In this document: positions 1-6,298 of the stretch, piece by piece
How the letters are laid out: the number at the start of each line of letters is the position of its first letter
How positions within the stretch are numbered: the stretch's first letter is position 1
DNA from: Lautropia sp.
GTDB lineage: Bacteria; Pseudomonadota; Gammaproteobacteria; Burkholderiales; Burkholderiaceae_E
Assembly: GCA_013813615.1 (NCBI GenBank)
Contig: JACCRJ010000330.1
Coordinates: 1-7,122 of the forward strand
Reading direction: 5' to 3'
Length of the DNA stretch: 7,122 bases
Made by a program: the position numbers and the translations under genes
Notes under the pieces: model-generated
Told to the model about the DNA's origin: nothing
Seen by the model: the letters and a program-made list of their open reading frames with translations, nothing else
Database searches by the model: none

Positions 1-1
1 G

Positions 2-793
2 GGCTCAGCCATGTGGCCGCACATTTTGTTGCGGGTAAGCGTCGAAGGCCGCGAAGAGCCGCTTGCTTCGGCGGTGCTGCTCGCCGACGAAAAACGCACC
101 GCCGAGTTCGACATCGGACAGCCTGCCCGAGGCAGCGCAGAAGGCGCGTCCGGGTCGGGCCATCGTGCGCCTGGCGCGGATCCGGCCGGTGGCGCCCGTG
201 CCGCGGCCCCGGGCGACAGCACGCCTGGCTCAGCTTCGGGCGACGGCCCGCCGCGTGGTGTCATCGCGTTCCTGCCACTGGGAATCCAGCACATCCTCGA
301 AGGCTGGGACCACCTGCTGTTCCTGCTCGCACTCGTATTGCCGGGCGGCAGCCTTGGCAACCTGATACGCATCGTCACGGCCTTCACGATCGCGCACAGC
401 CTGACGCTCGCCGCGGCGGCGCTCGAGCTGATCAGCGTGCCTGCGGCGCCGGTCGAGGCGCTGATCGCCTTGTCGATTGCGTGGGTCGCTGCCGAAAACC
501 TGGCGCGCCTGCGGCCGATGTCGCGCCGATGGGCAGTCGCGTTCGCATTCGGGCTGATCCATGGCTTCGGTTTCTCGAACGTCCTGCGAGACATCGGTCT
601 GCCGCGCGACGCACTGCTCTCTTCATTGATGTGGTTCAACCTGGGGATCGAACTGGGGCAGCTGCTGGTCGTGCTGCTGCTGGTTCCGGCGCTTGCATGG
701 CTGGGTCGCCTGCGGCTCGGAAAACCGGTGCCGCAGGCCTTATCGGCGCTGATACTCGTTGCCGGCGTGGTGCTGCTGGTGCAGAGGCTCTGA
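2..793 (+). CDS. HupE/UreJ-family membrane protein, 5' end outside the window
   Basis: Integral membrane protein of the HupE/UreJ_2 type, a family associated with hydrogenase and urease loci and thought to handle nickel or another metal; its exact role here is unknown. The frame is open to the left edge, so the gene probably begins upstream. The ATG at 11 is the first one visible, and numbering from it gives 260 residues. Residues 1-37 look like the end of an extracytoplasmic domain. Residues 38-83 are a Gly/Ala/Pro-rich linker. From 84 on there are about five or six hydrophobic segments carrying family hallmarks: GIQHILEGWDHLLF (91-104), FTIAHSLTL (125-133), GLIHGFGFS (181-189) and FNLGIELGQL (209-218). 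The His, Asp and Glu residues in these segments are candidate metal ligands. The gene ends 139 bases before the binding-protein gene on the same strand, and nothing ties it functionally to the transporter. Confidence 0.85.
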   Translation, partial: GSAMWPHILLRVSVEGREEPLASAVLLADEKRTAEFDIGQPARGSAEGASGSGHRAPGADPAGGARAAAPGDSTPGSASGDGPPRGVIAFLPLGIQHILEGWDHLLFLLALVLPGGSLGNLIRIVTAFTIAHSLTLAAAALELISVPAAPVEALIALSIAWVAAENLARLRPMSRRWAVAFAFGLIHGFGFSNVLRDIGLPRDALLSSLMWFNLGIELGQLLVVLLLVPALAWLGRLRLGKPVPQALSALILVAGVVLLVQRL

Positions 794-932
794 AAGCTCG
801 CTTCCCAATCTCGAATGGCGGGCGCCGGCGATGCGCGGCATACTTGCCCGGCGCACTGCTGCAGTGTCCTCTGTTGCGCAACGCAGGCCGGCAGCGGACC
901 CGGTCGTACACCAAAAGCCCTGGAGAGAGACC
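794..932 (+). promoter_or_regulatory. Intergenic leader of the ABC operon with small palindromes
   Basis: This 139-base gap is the only sizeable spacer upstream of the transporter operon, so the operon promoter probably lies here or inside the end of the HupE-like gene. I see no convincing -35/-10 or sigma-54 pair. Two small symmetric elements are present: CACTG-CTG-CAGTG at 854-866 and the perfect palindrome TTGCGCAA at 874-881. Either could be an operator half-site pair, but both are short enough to occur by chance. No regulator gene is next to the operon. No hairpin with a T-run follows the HupE-like gene, so read-through from it is possible. Confidence 0.3.
922..928 (+). promoter_or_regulatory. 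Ribosome-binding site of the binding-protein gene
   Basis: GGAGAGA lies 4 bases before the ATG at 933. It settles the start: an earlier in-frame ATG at 759 overlaps the HupE-like gene, lacks such a site, and would bury the signal peptide. Confidence 0.75.
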
Positions 933-2234
933 ATGAGATTCGTTTCGCTGATCAAGGCGGCCGGTTTGCTGGCGCTGACCGCAAACCTGGCCGTCGCCCA
1001 GGAGAAACCCGCCGAATTGAAGGTCGGCATCACGACCTTCCTTTCGGGCGCGGCCTCGGTTTTCGGGGTTCCCGGCAAGGCCGCCGCGGACCTCCTGATC
1101 GAAGAGATGAATGCCGCCGGCGGTATCGGCGGCGTAAAGGTTGCCCCCACCTACATCGACGAGGGCGTCGGCGGCGACAAGATGCTCTCGGAATACCGCC
1201 GCCTGGTGCAGGAGCAAGGCGTGCGCACCTTCCTCGCTTCGATCTCCAGCGGCAGCTGCAACACGATCGCCCCGGTCGCGGAAGACCTCAAGGTGCTCAA
1301 CGTGATGTGGGACTGCGGCACCGAGAAGATCCTGGAAGACCGCCGGTACAAGTACGTCGTGCGCACGCAGGGCAATGCGACCACCGAAATGGTCGCCACC
1401 GTGCTGTACCTGATGAAGACGCGCCCGAAGTTCTCCACCATCGCGGTGGTGAACCAGGACTACGCATGGGGACGCGACTCGTGGGAAATATTCCTTACCA
1501 CTCTCAAGGTGTTCCTGCCGGATGTGAAGGTCGTTGCAGAGATGTTTCCGAAGCTGGGCGCGCCGGATTTCTCCACCGAGATCAGCCGGCTGCAGGCCCT
1601 GCGCCCGGACGTGATCCTCTCCACCGCCTGGGGGGGCGATCTCGATACCTTCGTGCGCCAGGGTTCGCAGCGCGGACTGTTCAAGCTCGGCTCCACCCTC
1701 GTGCTGCCGCTGGCGGAGAGTTCGCTGGAGCGCCTGGGGGCCGCCATGCCTGAAGGCGTCATCGTCGGCGCCCGCGGCGACCACTACTTCCTGCATCCGG
1801 AAACCCGCGACGATCCGAAGCACAAGGCTTTTGTGGAAAAGTTCCGCGCCAAGACCGGCGCCTACCCGATCTACCCGGCCTACCACATGGCACAGGCGCT
1901 GACCGGCCTGAAGACCGGCTACGAGACCGCGATGAAAGCGAACGGCGGCAAGTGGCCTAGCGTCGAGCAGGTTGCCGACGCAATCCGGGGCATGGAGTTC
2001 AAGGCCTTCGGCGGAACCGTCAAGATGCGCGAAGACGGCCAGGGATTGGAAGACCAGATGCTGGGCCTCACGAAGAAGGTGCCCGAGTACCCGTTCATGG
2101 TCATGGACAAGATGATGCTGGTCCCGGGCGCGCTGGTGACCACACCGGTGGGTAGCAAGTCGGTGGAATGGGTCAAGACCATCAAGCCGGCCATCCTCCA
2201 GGATTCCCAGCTCAAGATGTTCGACCAGCGCTAG
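933..2234 (+). CDS. Branched-chain-amino-acid-type ABC transporter, periplasmic substrate-binding protein
   Basis: Periplasmic receptor (Peripla_BP_6 / LivK-like, type I fold) that captures a solute and delivers it to the permeases encoded downstream. The 433-residue product has a clear signal peptide: Arg2 and Lys8, a hydrophobic core at about 9-20, and likely cleavage after AVA (residue 22). The mature protein begins the family pattern with LKVGITTFLSG (29-39) and continues with EEMNAAGGIGG (57-67). The SISSGSC stretch (103-109) is at the position where this family contacts ligand. Only two cysteines occur, 109 and 128, both in the first lobe, so a disulfide is possible. Length is normal to slightly long. 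It is the first gene of the operon, 37 bases before the first permease. The sequence does not resemble the urea receptor UrtA as I know it. The substrate cannot be read from the sequence; amino acids, short-chain amides or aromatic acids are all possible. Confidence 0.93.
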   Translation: MRFVSLIKAAGLLALTANLAVAQEKPAELKVGITTFLSGAASVFGVPGKAAADLLIEEMNAAGGIGGVKVAPTYIDEGVGGDKMLSEYRRLVQEQGVRTFLASISSGSCNTIAPVAEDLKVLNVMWDCGTEKILEDRRYKYVVRTQGNATTEMVATVLYLMKTRPKFSTIAVVNQDYAWGRDSWEIFLTTLKVFLPDVKVVAEMFPKLGAPDFSTEISRLQALRPDVILSTAWGGDLDTFVRQGSQRGLFKLGSTLVLPLAESSLERLGAAMPEGVIVGARGDHYFLHPETRDDPKHKAFVEKFRAKTGAYPIYPAYHMAQALTGLKTGYETAMKANGGKWPSVEQVADAIRGMEFKAFGGTVKMREDGQGLEDQMLGLTKKVPEYPFMVMDKMMLVPGALVTTPVGSKSVEWVKTIKPAILQDSQLKMFDQR

Positions 2235-2245
2235 ACGACCACCAC

Positions 2246-2258
2246 CGGCCCGCGGCCG
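2246..2258 (+). other. GC hairpin between binding-protein and permease genes
   Basis: CGGCC (2246-2250) and GGCCG (2254-2258) are perfect inverted arms around a 3-base loop, within the 37-base gap after the binding-protein stop. Such stems often protect the abundant receptor mRNA or reduce expression of downstream permeases. There is no T-run, so it is not a classical terminator. In GC-rich sequence a five-pair stem can arise by chance. Confidence 0.3.
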
Positions 2259-2271
2259 CGAACGCCGACCA

Positions 2272-3177
2272 TTGAACGCCAGCCTTGTCGCCCTCGCCCT
2301 GATGGACGGCATCTCGTATGCCGCCCTGCTCTTTCTGGTGGCGGTCGGCCTGACGCTGATCTTCGGCGTGATGCGCATCATCAACATCGCGCACGGCAGT
2401 CTGTACGCGTGGGGCGGGTACTTCGCGGCGACGCTCGGCCTGGCCATCGCGAAGCTCGGCCTGTGGCCTGGCCTGGCCCTCCCGGCGTTGTTCGCGGCCG
2501 CGCTCGCCGTCGGCCTGCTGCTGGGCAGCCTGCTGGAAATCGGGCTGCTGCGCCGCATTCTCGACAAGGATCCGATCCTGCAACTGCTGGTGACCTTCGC
2601 CGCCTTCATGGTGCTGGAAGACCTGCAGCGGCTGATCTGGGGCGTGCAGCCATATTTCGTGTCCGAGGTGGTCAACCAGTTCGGCACGCTGTCGGTGGCC
2701 GGCGTCACCTACACGCGCTACCAGCTGCTGGTCCTGCCGCTGTGCGCGGTCGGCGTATTCCTGGGGCTGCGCTGGTTCCTCGGCCGCACCGCGCTCGGGC
2801 GCCAGATCACCGCCGTCACCCACGACCGGGAAGTCGCCACCGCGATGGGCGTGAACGCCGCGCGGGTGTCGCTGCTGACGATCGTGATCGGCGCTTCGCT
2901 GGGTGCCCTCGGCGGTGCGCTTTCTTCGCCGACCACGTCCCTGGTGCCGGGGATCGGCGCCGAGATGATGGTGCTGTCTTTCGCGGTGGTCGCCACCGCC
3001 GGACTCGGCCAGATCGGCGGGGCGGCGGTGGCGGCGCTGATGATCGGCATCGCCCGCTCCTTCGCCATCTACCTCGTGCCGGAACTGGAGGTGCTGGTTC
3101 CATACCTGATCATGGTGCTGGTGCTGCTGGTGCGCCCGCAGGGCATGTTCTCGGTCGCCGAAGCGAGAAGGATCTGA
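2272..3177 (+). CDS. LivH-like ABC transporter permease
   Basis: Inner-membrane permease of the branched-chain-amino-acid (LivH) family, 301 residues, the usual size. The N-terminal pattern GVMRIINIAHGSLYAWGGY (32-50) matches the family signature (normally VxNFAHG). A cytoplasmic coupling loop with TALGRQITAVTHDREVATAMGVN character (173-195) would dock on an ATPase. The C-terminus ends MVLVLLVRPQGMF (281-293), as is typical. About eight hydrophobic segments are visible. The start chosen is TTG at 2272; it gives the normal N-terminal length but has no obvious Shine-Dalgarno sequence. The alternative ATG at 2302 (residue 11) also lacks one and would shorten the first helix lead-in. Its stop shares one base with the next gene's ATG (TGATG), which indicates translational coupling. 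It pairs with the LivM-like protein to form the translocation path. Confidence 0.93.
   Translation: MNASLVALALMDGISYAALLFLVAVGLTLIFGVMRIINIAHGSLYAWGGYFAATLGLAIAKLGLWPGLALPALFAAALAVGLLLGSLLEIGLLRRILDKDPILQLLVTFAAFMVLEDLQRLIWGVQPYFVSEVVNQFGTLSVAGVTYTRYQLLVLPLCAVGVFLGLRWFLGRTALGRQITAVTHDREVATAMGVNAARVSLLTIVIGASLGALGGALSSPTTSLVPGIGAEMMVLSFAVVATAGLGQIGGAAVAALMIGIARSFAIYLVPELEVLVPYLIMVLVLLVRPQGMFSVAEARRI
3166..3172 (+). promoter_or_regulatory. Ribosome-binding site of the LivM-like gene
   Basis: AGAAGGA ends 4 bases before the ATG at 3177. It fixes this start inside the end of the preceding gene and rejects the much longer upstream open frame. Confidence 0.7.
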
Positions 3178-4154
3178 TGCGCCTGAGGCTGTTCGTCGCC
3201 ACCCTGGTGCTGCTGCTCGTGGCCCTGCCCTTGGCGGTACCGTGGCTGAAGACGCCGTTCCTGCTGGCGCTCAGCAACGGGCTGGCGGTGCTTGGCGTGA
3301 TGGTGCTCATCCGCGCCGGTCAAGTATCCTTCGGCAACGCGATGTTCGCCTGCCTAGCGGGCTACGGCGCAACCTATGCCGCGCGCCTCTGGCACCTGGA
3401 TGCGCTGCTGCTGATCGTCATGGGAACCGCGATTGCCGCGCTCGCCGGGGCCTTGGTGGGGCTCTTCATGGTCCGCTACCGCGGCATCTTCTTCGGCATG
3501 CTGAACCTCGCCTTCTCAATGATGCTGTTCGCAGTTCTCGGCAAGTTCGGCGCGTTCACCGGCGGGACCGACGGCCTGCGTTTTGACCGCCCCACCTTCG
3601 GCTTCGTACACCTGGAGCGCGACGGATTCGAGAGCGCGTTGCTGGCGGTGGCCCTGCTGCTCGCAATCGTCGCGGGCTGGTGCGTGCAACGCTACTACCG
3701 CTCGGTCTCCGGCCAGGCGCTCGCGGCGATCAAGACCAACGAGACCCGGCTCGAGTACCTCGGCATTTCCGCCAAGCGCGTGTTCTGGGGCGGCTATGTC
3801 CTGGCCGCGACCTTGTGCGGCCTGGGCGGGACCCTTTTCGCGCTGACGCAGGGGCTGGTCACGCCGGAGATGGGCTACTGGGTCCGCTCCGGCGAGCTCG
3901 TCTTCGTCGCCATCCTCGGCGGCTCGTCGCATGCCGTCGGCGCATTCCTGGGCGCCTTCCTGTTCGAATTCATGAAGCTCTACGCCGCCTCGCTGCTAAC
4001 CGGCATGTGGCAACTGGTGCTCGGACTGATCCTGATCGTCATGGTGTTCGTCGCCCCGTCCGGCATCTACGGGCTGCTGTCGCGCCATCTCGTGCGCAAA
4101 GCGCCGCCCGACTTTCCTTCGAGGCGGCGCCGGGTCGCGAAGGAGGCGGCGTGA
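3177..4154 (+). CDS. LivM-like ABC transporter permease
   Basis: Second inner-membrane permease, LivM type, 325 residues. Family landmarks appear in order: a short hydrophobic N-terminus; AGQVSFGNAMF (47-57), which normally reads AGQVSLGHAAF, so the usual His is Asn here; YRGIFFGMLNLAF (101-113); TGGTDGL (128-134); a coupling loop with AIKTNETRLEYLGISAKRVFW (184-204); SGELVFVAILGGSSHAVGAFLG (238-259); and a terminal APSGIYGL (293-300) followed by a basic tail with an RRRR run at 316-319. About eight to nine hydrophobic segments are present. The gene starts one base inside the end of the LivH-like gene, and its last four bases overlap the GTG start of the first ATPase gene. It forms the heterodimeric channel with the LivH-like subunit. 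Substrate specificity is not deducible. Confidence 0.93.
   Translation: MRLRLFVATLVLLLVALPLAVPWLKTPFLLALSNGLAVLGVMVLIRAGQVSFGNAMFACLAGYGATYAARLWHLDALLLIVMGTAIAALAGALVGLFMVRYRGIFFGMLNLAFSMMLFAVLGKFGAFTGGTDGLRFDRPTFGFVHLERDGFESALLAVALLLAIVAGWCVQRYYRSVSGQALAAIKTNETRLEYLGISAKRVFWGGYVLAATLCGLGGTLFALTQGLVTPEMGYWVRSGELVFVAILGGSSHAVGAFLGAFLFEFMKLYAASLLTGMWQLVLGLILIVMVFVAPSGIYGLLSRHLVRKAPPDFPSRRRRVAKEAA
4141..4146 (+). promoter_or_regulatory. Ribosome-binding site deciding the GTG start of the LivG-like gene
   Basis: A consensus AGGAGG sits 4 bases upstream of the GTG at 4151, inside the last codons of the LivM-like gene. It supports a non-ATG start that overlaps the previous stop (GTGA). Confidence 0.8.
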
Positions 4155-4894
4155 CTGCGGCGCTGCTCGAGACGCGCGGCATATCCCTCGCCTTCGGCGG
4201 CGTGGTCGCCGCCGAGTCGATCGACTTCACGCTCACCCATGGCGAACGGCTTGCCGTCGTCGGGCAGAACGGTGCCGGCAAGACCACTTTCATCAATATC
4301 TGCACCGGCCACCTGGCGCCAAGCGCCGGCACCGTCCTGTTCGACGGCCACGACATCACCAACCACAGTTCCCGCTCCATCACCCGGCGCGGCGTCGGGC
4401 GCACGTTTCAGTTGCCGCAAATCTTCAGCGAGCACACGGTGCGCGAATGCCTGCTGCTTGCCGCGTCGTCGGTCAAGCGGCGCCGCGGTTTCTGGGTGCC
4501 GCTGGAGGATGCCGTCGACGGGCAGGACGTCGACGAAACGCTGGACCTGCTGCAGCTTGCGGGGCGCGCGCGGGATGTGGCCGGCTCCCTGCCGGGCGGG
4601 CAGCGCAAGCTGCTCGACGTGGCGATGGCGCTGGTGCTGCGGCCCAAGCTGATGATCATGGACGAGCCCACCAGCGGCGTGTCCTCGGACGAGAAGCACG
4701 AGCTGATGCGCGTGCTGATGCGCGCCCTCGACGAACGCGGCGTGACCACCATCTTCGTCGAGCATGACATCGACATCGTGCGCCGCTACGCCACCCGCCT
4801 GTGTGCGTGGATCGCCGGCCGCATCGCCGCCGACGGCCCGCCCGAGCAGGTGCTGTCGGACCCGGTGGTGGTGCGCAACGTAATCGGGGAATGA
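4151..4894 (+). CDS. LivG-like ABC transporter ATP-binding protein
   Basis: Cytoplasmic ATPase of the importer, 247 residues, a normal LivG length. All catalytic motifs are present: Walker A GQNGAGKTT (38-46); Q-loop Gln87 in GRTFQLPQIF, typical of LivG; ABC signature LPGGQ (147-151), with Pro replacing the usual Ser at position two; Walker B LMIMDE (167-172) with catalytic Glu172; and H-loop His205 in FVEHD. It should therefore be a fully competent nucleotide-binding domain that hydrolyses ATP to drive uptake. It begins with GTG overlapping the LivM-like stop and ends one base before the next ATPase gene. The long shorter-phase open frame extending upstream to 3680 is only GC-driven and overlaps the permease gene. 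Confidence 0.93.
   Translation: MTAALLETRGISLAFGGVVAAESIDFTLTHGERLAVVGQNGAGKTTFINICTGHLAPSAGTVLFDGHDITNHSSRSITRRGVGRTFQLPQIFSEHTVRECLLLAASSVKRRRGFWVPLEDAVDGQDVDETLDLLQLAGRARDVAGSLPGGQRKLLDVAMALVLRPKLMIMDEPTSGVSSDEKHELMRVLMRALDERGVTTIFVEHDIDIVRRYATRLCAWIAGRIAADGPPEQVLSDPVVVRNVIGE
4886..4890 (+). promoter_or_regulatory. Ribosome-binding site of the LivF-like gene
   Basis: GGGGA lies 5 bases before the GTG at 4896, within the last codons of the LivG-like gene. The nearby ATG at 4891 runs straight into a stop, so GTG is the only sensible start. Confidence 0.6.
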
Positions 4895-4895
4895 C

Positions 4896-5579
4896 GTGCT
4901 GACCCTCGAGGCGGTCTCAGCGGATATCGCCGGCATTCAGGTGCTGCATGGCATCACCACGACCTTCGAGCAGGGCGCCACCATCGCCATCGTCGGCCGC
5001 AACGGTGCCGGCAAGACGACCCTGCTGCGCCTCATCATGGGGTTCATCCCGCGCCACGGCGGACGCGTGTCGCTGGAAGGCCGGGACCTGTCGGTCGTGC
5101 CGGCGCGCACCCGCGCAAGCCTCGGCATCGGCTATGCGCCGGAGGACCGGGGGATGTTCCCGACCTTCACGGTCGAGGAGAACCTGCGCTTTCCCTGCGA
5201 GGTGATCGGCATGGCGCGCCCCGCTGTCGACGGCCGCCTGGCAGAGACGCTGTCGATCGTTCCGGAACTGGAACCGATGTTGGGCCGATCGGGCGCAGCG
5301 CTCTCCGGCGGCCAGGGCAAGATGGCCGCCTTGGGGCGGGCGATCATGGCGGGCAGCCGGATGGTTCTCCTGGACGAGCCGTTCCAGGGACTGGCGCCGG
5401 TTCTGGCGCAGCAATACAGCCAGTCCCTGCAACGTTTGCACGCAGCGCGGCCACAGCTGTGCGTGGTGATCACCGAATCGAATCGCGGCCTGCTCAAGGA
5501 CATCCCGACCCGCACGCTGGCGCTCGAACGCGGCGAGGTCAAGCCGGACCCTGGCGAGGGCGCAAGCCGGCGCATATGA
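4896..5579 (+). CDS. LivF-like ABC transporter ATP-binding protein with altered H-loop
   Basis: Second cytoplasmic ATPase of the importer, 227 residues, slightly short for LivF (usually about 233-240). Visible motifs are Walker A GRNGAGKTT (34-42); the LivF-type Q-loop region YAPEDRGMFP (80-89), where Glu83 replaces Gln, as is common in LivF (PEGRR); signature LSGGQ (136-140); Walker B MVLLDE (156-161) with catalytic Glu161; and the D-loop region GLAP (165-168). At the H-loop, where most ABC ATPases have His and LivF proteins commonly have VEQN, this one reads ITESN (192-196), with Ser195 at the switch position. It ends with a short polar tail. It is the last gene of the operon, one base after the LivG-like gene, and would form an asymmetric heterodimer with it. 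The function call is firm; the effect of the Ser is unknown. Confidence 0.92.
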   Translation: MLTLEAVSADIAGIQVLHGITTTFEQGATIAIVGRNGAGKTTLLRLIMGFIPRHGGRVSLEGRDLSVVPARTRASLGIGYAPEDRGMFPTFTVEENLRFPCEVIGMARPAVDGRLAETLSIVPELEPMLGRSGAALSGGQGKMAALGRAIMAGSRMVLLDEPFQGLAPVLAQQYSQSLQRLHAARPQLCVVITESNRGLLKDIPTRTLALERGEVKPDPGEGASRRI

Positions 5580-5640
5580 GGAAGCCACTCGCGCCGCGGC
5601 CGGGATGCCGTTCGGTGGCGTGAAGGGTGCCTGGACGATC

Positions 5641-5662
5641 TGGTGGGGCTGTGGGACTCGAA
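5641..5662 (-). other. tRNA/tmRNA 3'-end-like segment, possible attachment-site remnant
   Basis: Read on the - strand, this segment starts TTCGAGT, like a T-loop, and ends CAGCCCC-A-CCA, like an acceptor strand, discriminator base and CCA. The CAGCCCC would pair with GGGGCTG, the 5' end typical of many tmRNAs. It is one base shorter than the 23 expected from position 54 to 76. The other half of the T-stem does not pair, and no matching 5' half lies about 75 bases away, so it is not an intact RNA gene. Integrative elements often leave such fragments. No integrase is in the window. On the + strand the same bases can also be read as ordinary codons, so coincidence remains possible. Confidence 0.3.
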
Positions 5663-5770
5663 TACCAGCTGAAGAAGCGCATGGCCTCTCTGTGTACCAC
5701 CATGATTGAAAGCGAGATGCCCCCAAAGTTGCCCCGAGAGCCACTTCGCTAGACTCATAAATTGCCTCAT

Positions 5771-5805
5771 GGATCGCATGTTGAAGATGCGACCCTTCGT
5801 TGTTT
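5771..5805 (+). terminator. Candidate Rho-independent terminator after the ABC operon
   Basis: GGATCGCAT (5771-5779) pairs with ATGCGACCC (5787-5795) around a 7-base loop. Eight pairs form with one internal A-C mismatch. A T-rich tract, TTCGTTGTTT (5796-5805), follows directly, so the orientation fits + strand transcripts. It lies about 190 bases beyond the LivF-like stop, which is far but plausible. The T-tract is interrupted, so termination may be weak. Confidence 0.4.
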
Positions 5806-5863
5806 ACATGGTAATTGAAGGGCTCGCGGAGGCCCCTAACCGAATGGCGCGCTCCATTTCAAT

Positions 5864-6112
5864 TTAGGTTATGAATGCCAGATCGATCTCTCTATTCAAT
5901 CGATGCCGCCTGGTCCTGCATCGTAAAGCCGCCCAGCCCAGGATCGGCACTACCGTCAGCAGCAGCCCCTCATGCCCCCAGGCGTTCCAGCCAGCAGCCT
6001 CGATCGAGCTGAGTACCAGCCCGGCCAGCAGCGAGTGCGTCGCGACCAGCGTCAGCGGCAGGCTGGCGAACCAGCGGATCAGCTTCGTGATGCAGTGCCC
6101 AGACCAGCCGGA
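5864..6112 (-). pseudogene. Remnant of a small membrane protein, no start codon
   Basis: The frame reads from just after a TAG (6113-6115) to a TAA (5864-5866), giving 82 residues. The sequence looks genuinely coding: most third positions are G or C, and it has an amphipathic lead (ITKLIRWFASLP), a first membrane segment (about LPLTLVATHSLLAGLVLSSI), a polar turn (EAAGWNAWGHE), a second membrane segment (GLLLTVVPILGWAAL) and a basic C-terminus (RCRTRRHRLNRE). There is no ATG, GTG or TTG before the first membrane segment. The same frame continues upstream of the TAG to an ATG at 6298, so the two parts may be one gene broken by a stop. The opposite-strand frame over the same bases is serine-rich and looks antisense. 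I do not recognise the family. It could be a decayed gene or, less likely, one entered by frameshift. Confidence 0.4.
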
Positions 6113-6298
6113 CTATCGGCGGTGGGCCACCGGCGGGAAGTCGTCGGCGTCGGCCGAAGCTTCCAATCCACGGATGCGCGCGAGCGAGGAGGCCCTGAGA
6201 CCTTCCGGACGCGCCTCCGAGGCAGACAGGCCGTCGGGGTGACCCACTGACACCACAAACGGCGTGTCGCCCTTGAAGCCGACGACAGCCATCGTCAT
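6113..6298 (-). pseudogene. Short unrecognised frame ending in TAG, possibly 5' part of the membrane-protein remnant
   Basis: An ATG at 6298 opens a 61-codon frame that stops at TAG (6113-6115). The ATG overlaps the stop of the preceding - strand frame as ATGA, an arrangement typical of coupled genes. The first 24 residues (MTMAVVGFKGDTPFVVSVGH and following) look protein-like. The rest is rich in Ala, Arg, Ser and Glu and is less convincing. If the TAG is ignored, it runs in frame into the two-segment membrane remnant (5864-6112), for a total of 143 residues. There is no clear ribosome-binding site. It may be a broken gene or a chance frame in GC-rich DNA. No function can be proposed. Confidence 0.25.

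Larger units (their letters stand above)
5580..5863. other. Gene-poor junction between ABC operon and accessory region
   Basis: No convincing gene is seen here. GC falls sharply (31/60 in 5701-5760, 26/60 in 5761-5820 by hand count). The stretch holds a 22-base tRNA/tmRNA-3'-end-like segment (5641-5662), a hairpin with a T-rich tail (5771-5805), and a pair of 7-base inverted arms, AATTGAA at 5813-5819 and TTCAATT at 5858-5864, surrounding a smaller GGGC/GCCC stem. Two short + strand frames have protein-like stretches (about 5580-5678 and 5627-5752, the latter with a LEYQLKKRMASL run), but neither has a credible start with a ribosome-binding site. They may be scraps of a frameshifted gene. The stretch reads as a boundary between ordinary chromosome and acquired DNA. 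Confidence 0.5.

Noticed and set aside
759..932. Upstream extension of the binding-protein gene to ATG 759
   Set aside because: It would overlap the HupE-like gene and place the signal peptide in the middle of the protein. The ATG at 933 has a good ribosome-binding site.
636..2708. Very long open frame on the - strand (690 codons) opposite the receptor gene
   Set aside because: It is antisense to two well-supported genes, has the low-complexity Arg/His/Gln-rich composition typical of GC-rich shadow frames, and has no ribosome-binding site or recognisable motif.
933..5579. Urea transporter (UrtABCDE), suggested by the neighbouring HupE/UreJ-like gene
   Set aside because: The receptor lacks the sequence character of UrtA as I know it, and no urease gene is present. 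HupE/UreJ_2 proteins occur in many contexts.
5641..5725. Intact tRNA gene on the - strand
   Set aside because: Only the 3' 22 bases look like tRNA. No 5' acceptor strand, D-arm or anticodon arm can be paired in the expected distance.
5627..5752. Small + strand gene of 41 codons containing LEYQLKKRMASL
   Set aside because: The sequence looks faintly protein-like, but the GTG start has no spaced ribosome-binding site and the nearby protein-like stretch is in another phase. At best it is a scrap of a broken gene.
5871..6242. + strand frame of 123 codons
   Set aside because: It is serine-rich and runs antisense to the membrane-protein remnant, whose - strand reading is far more protein-like. 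It has no ribosome-binding site.
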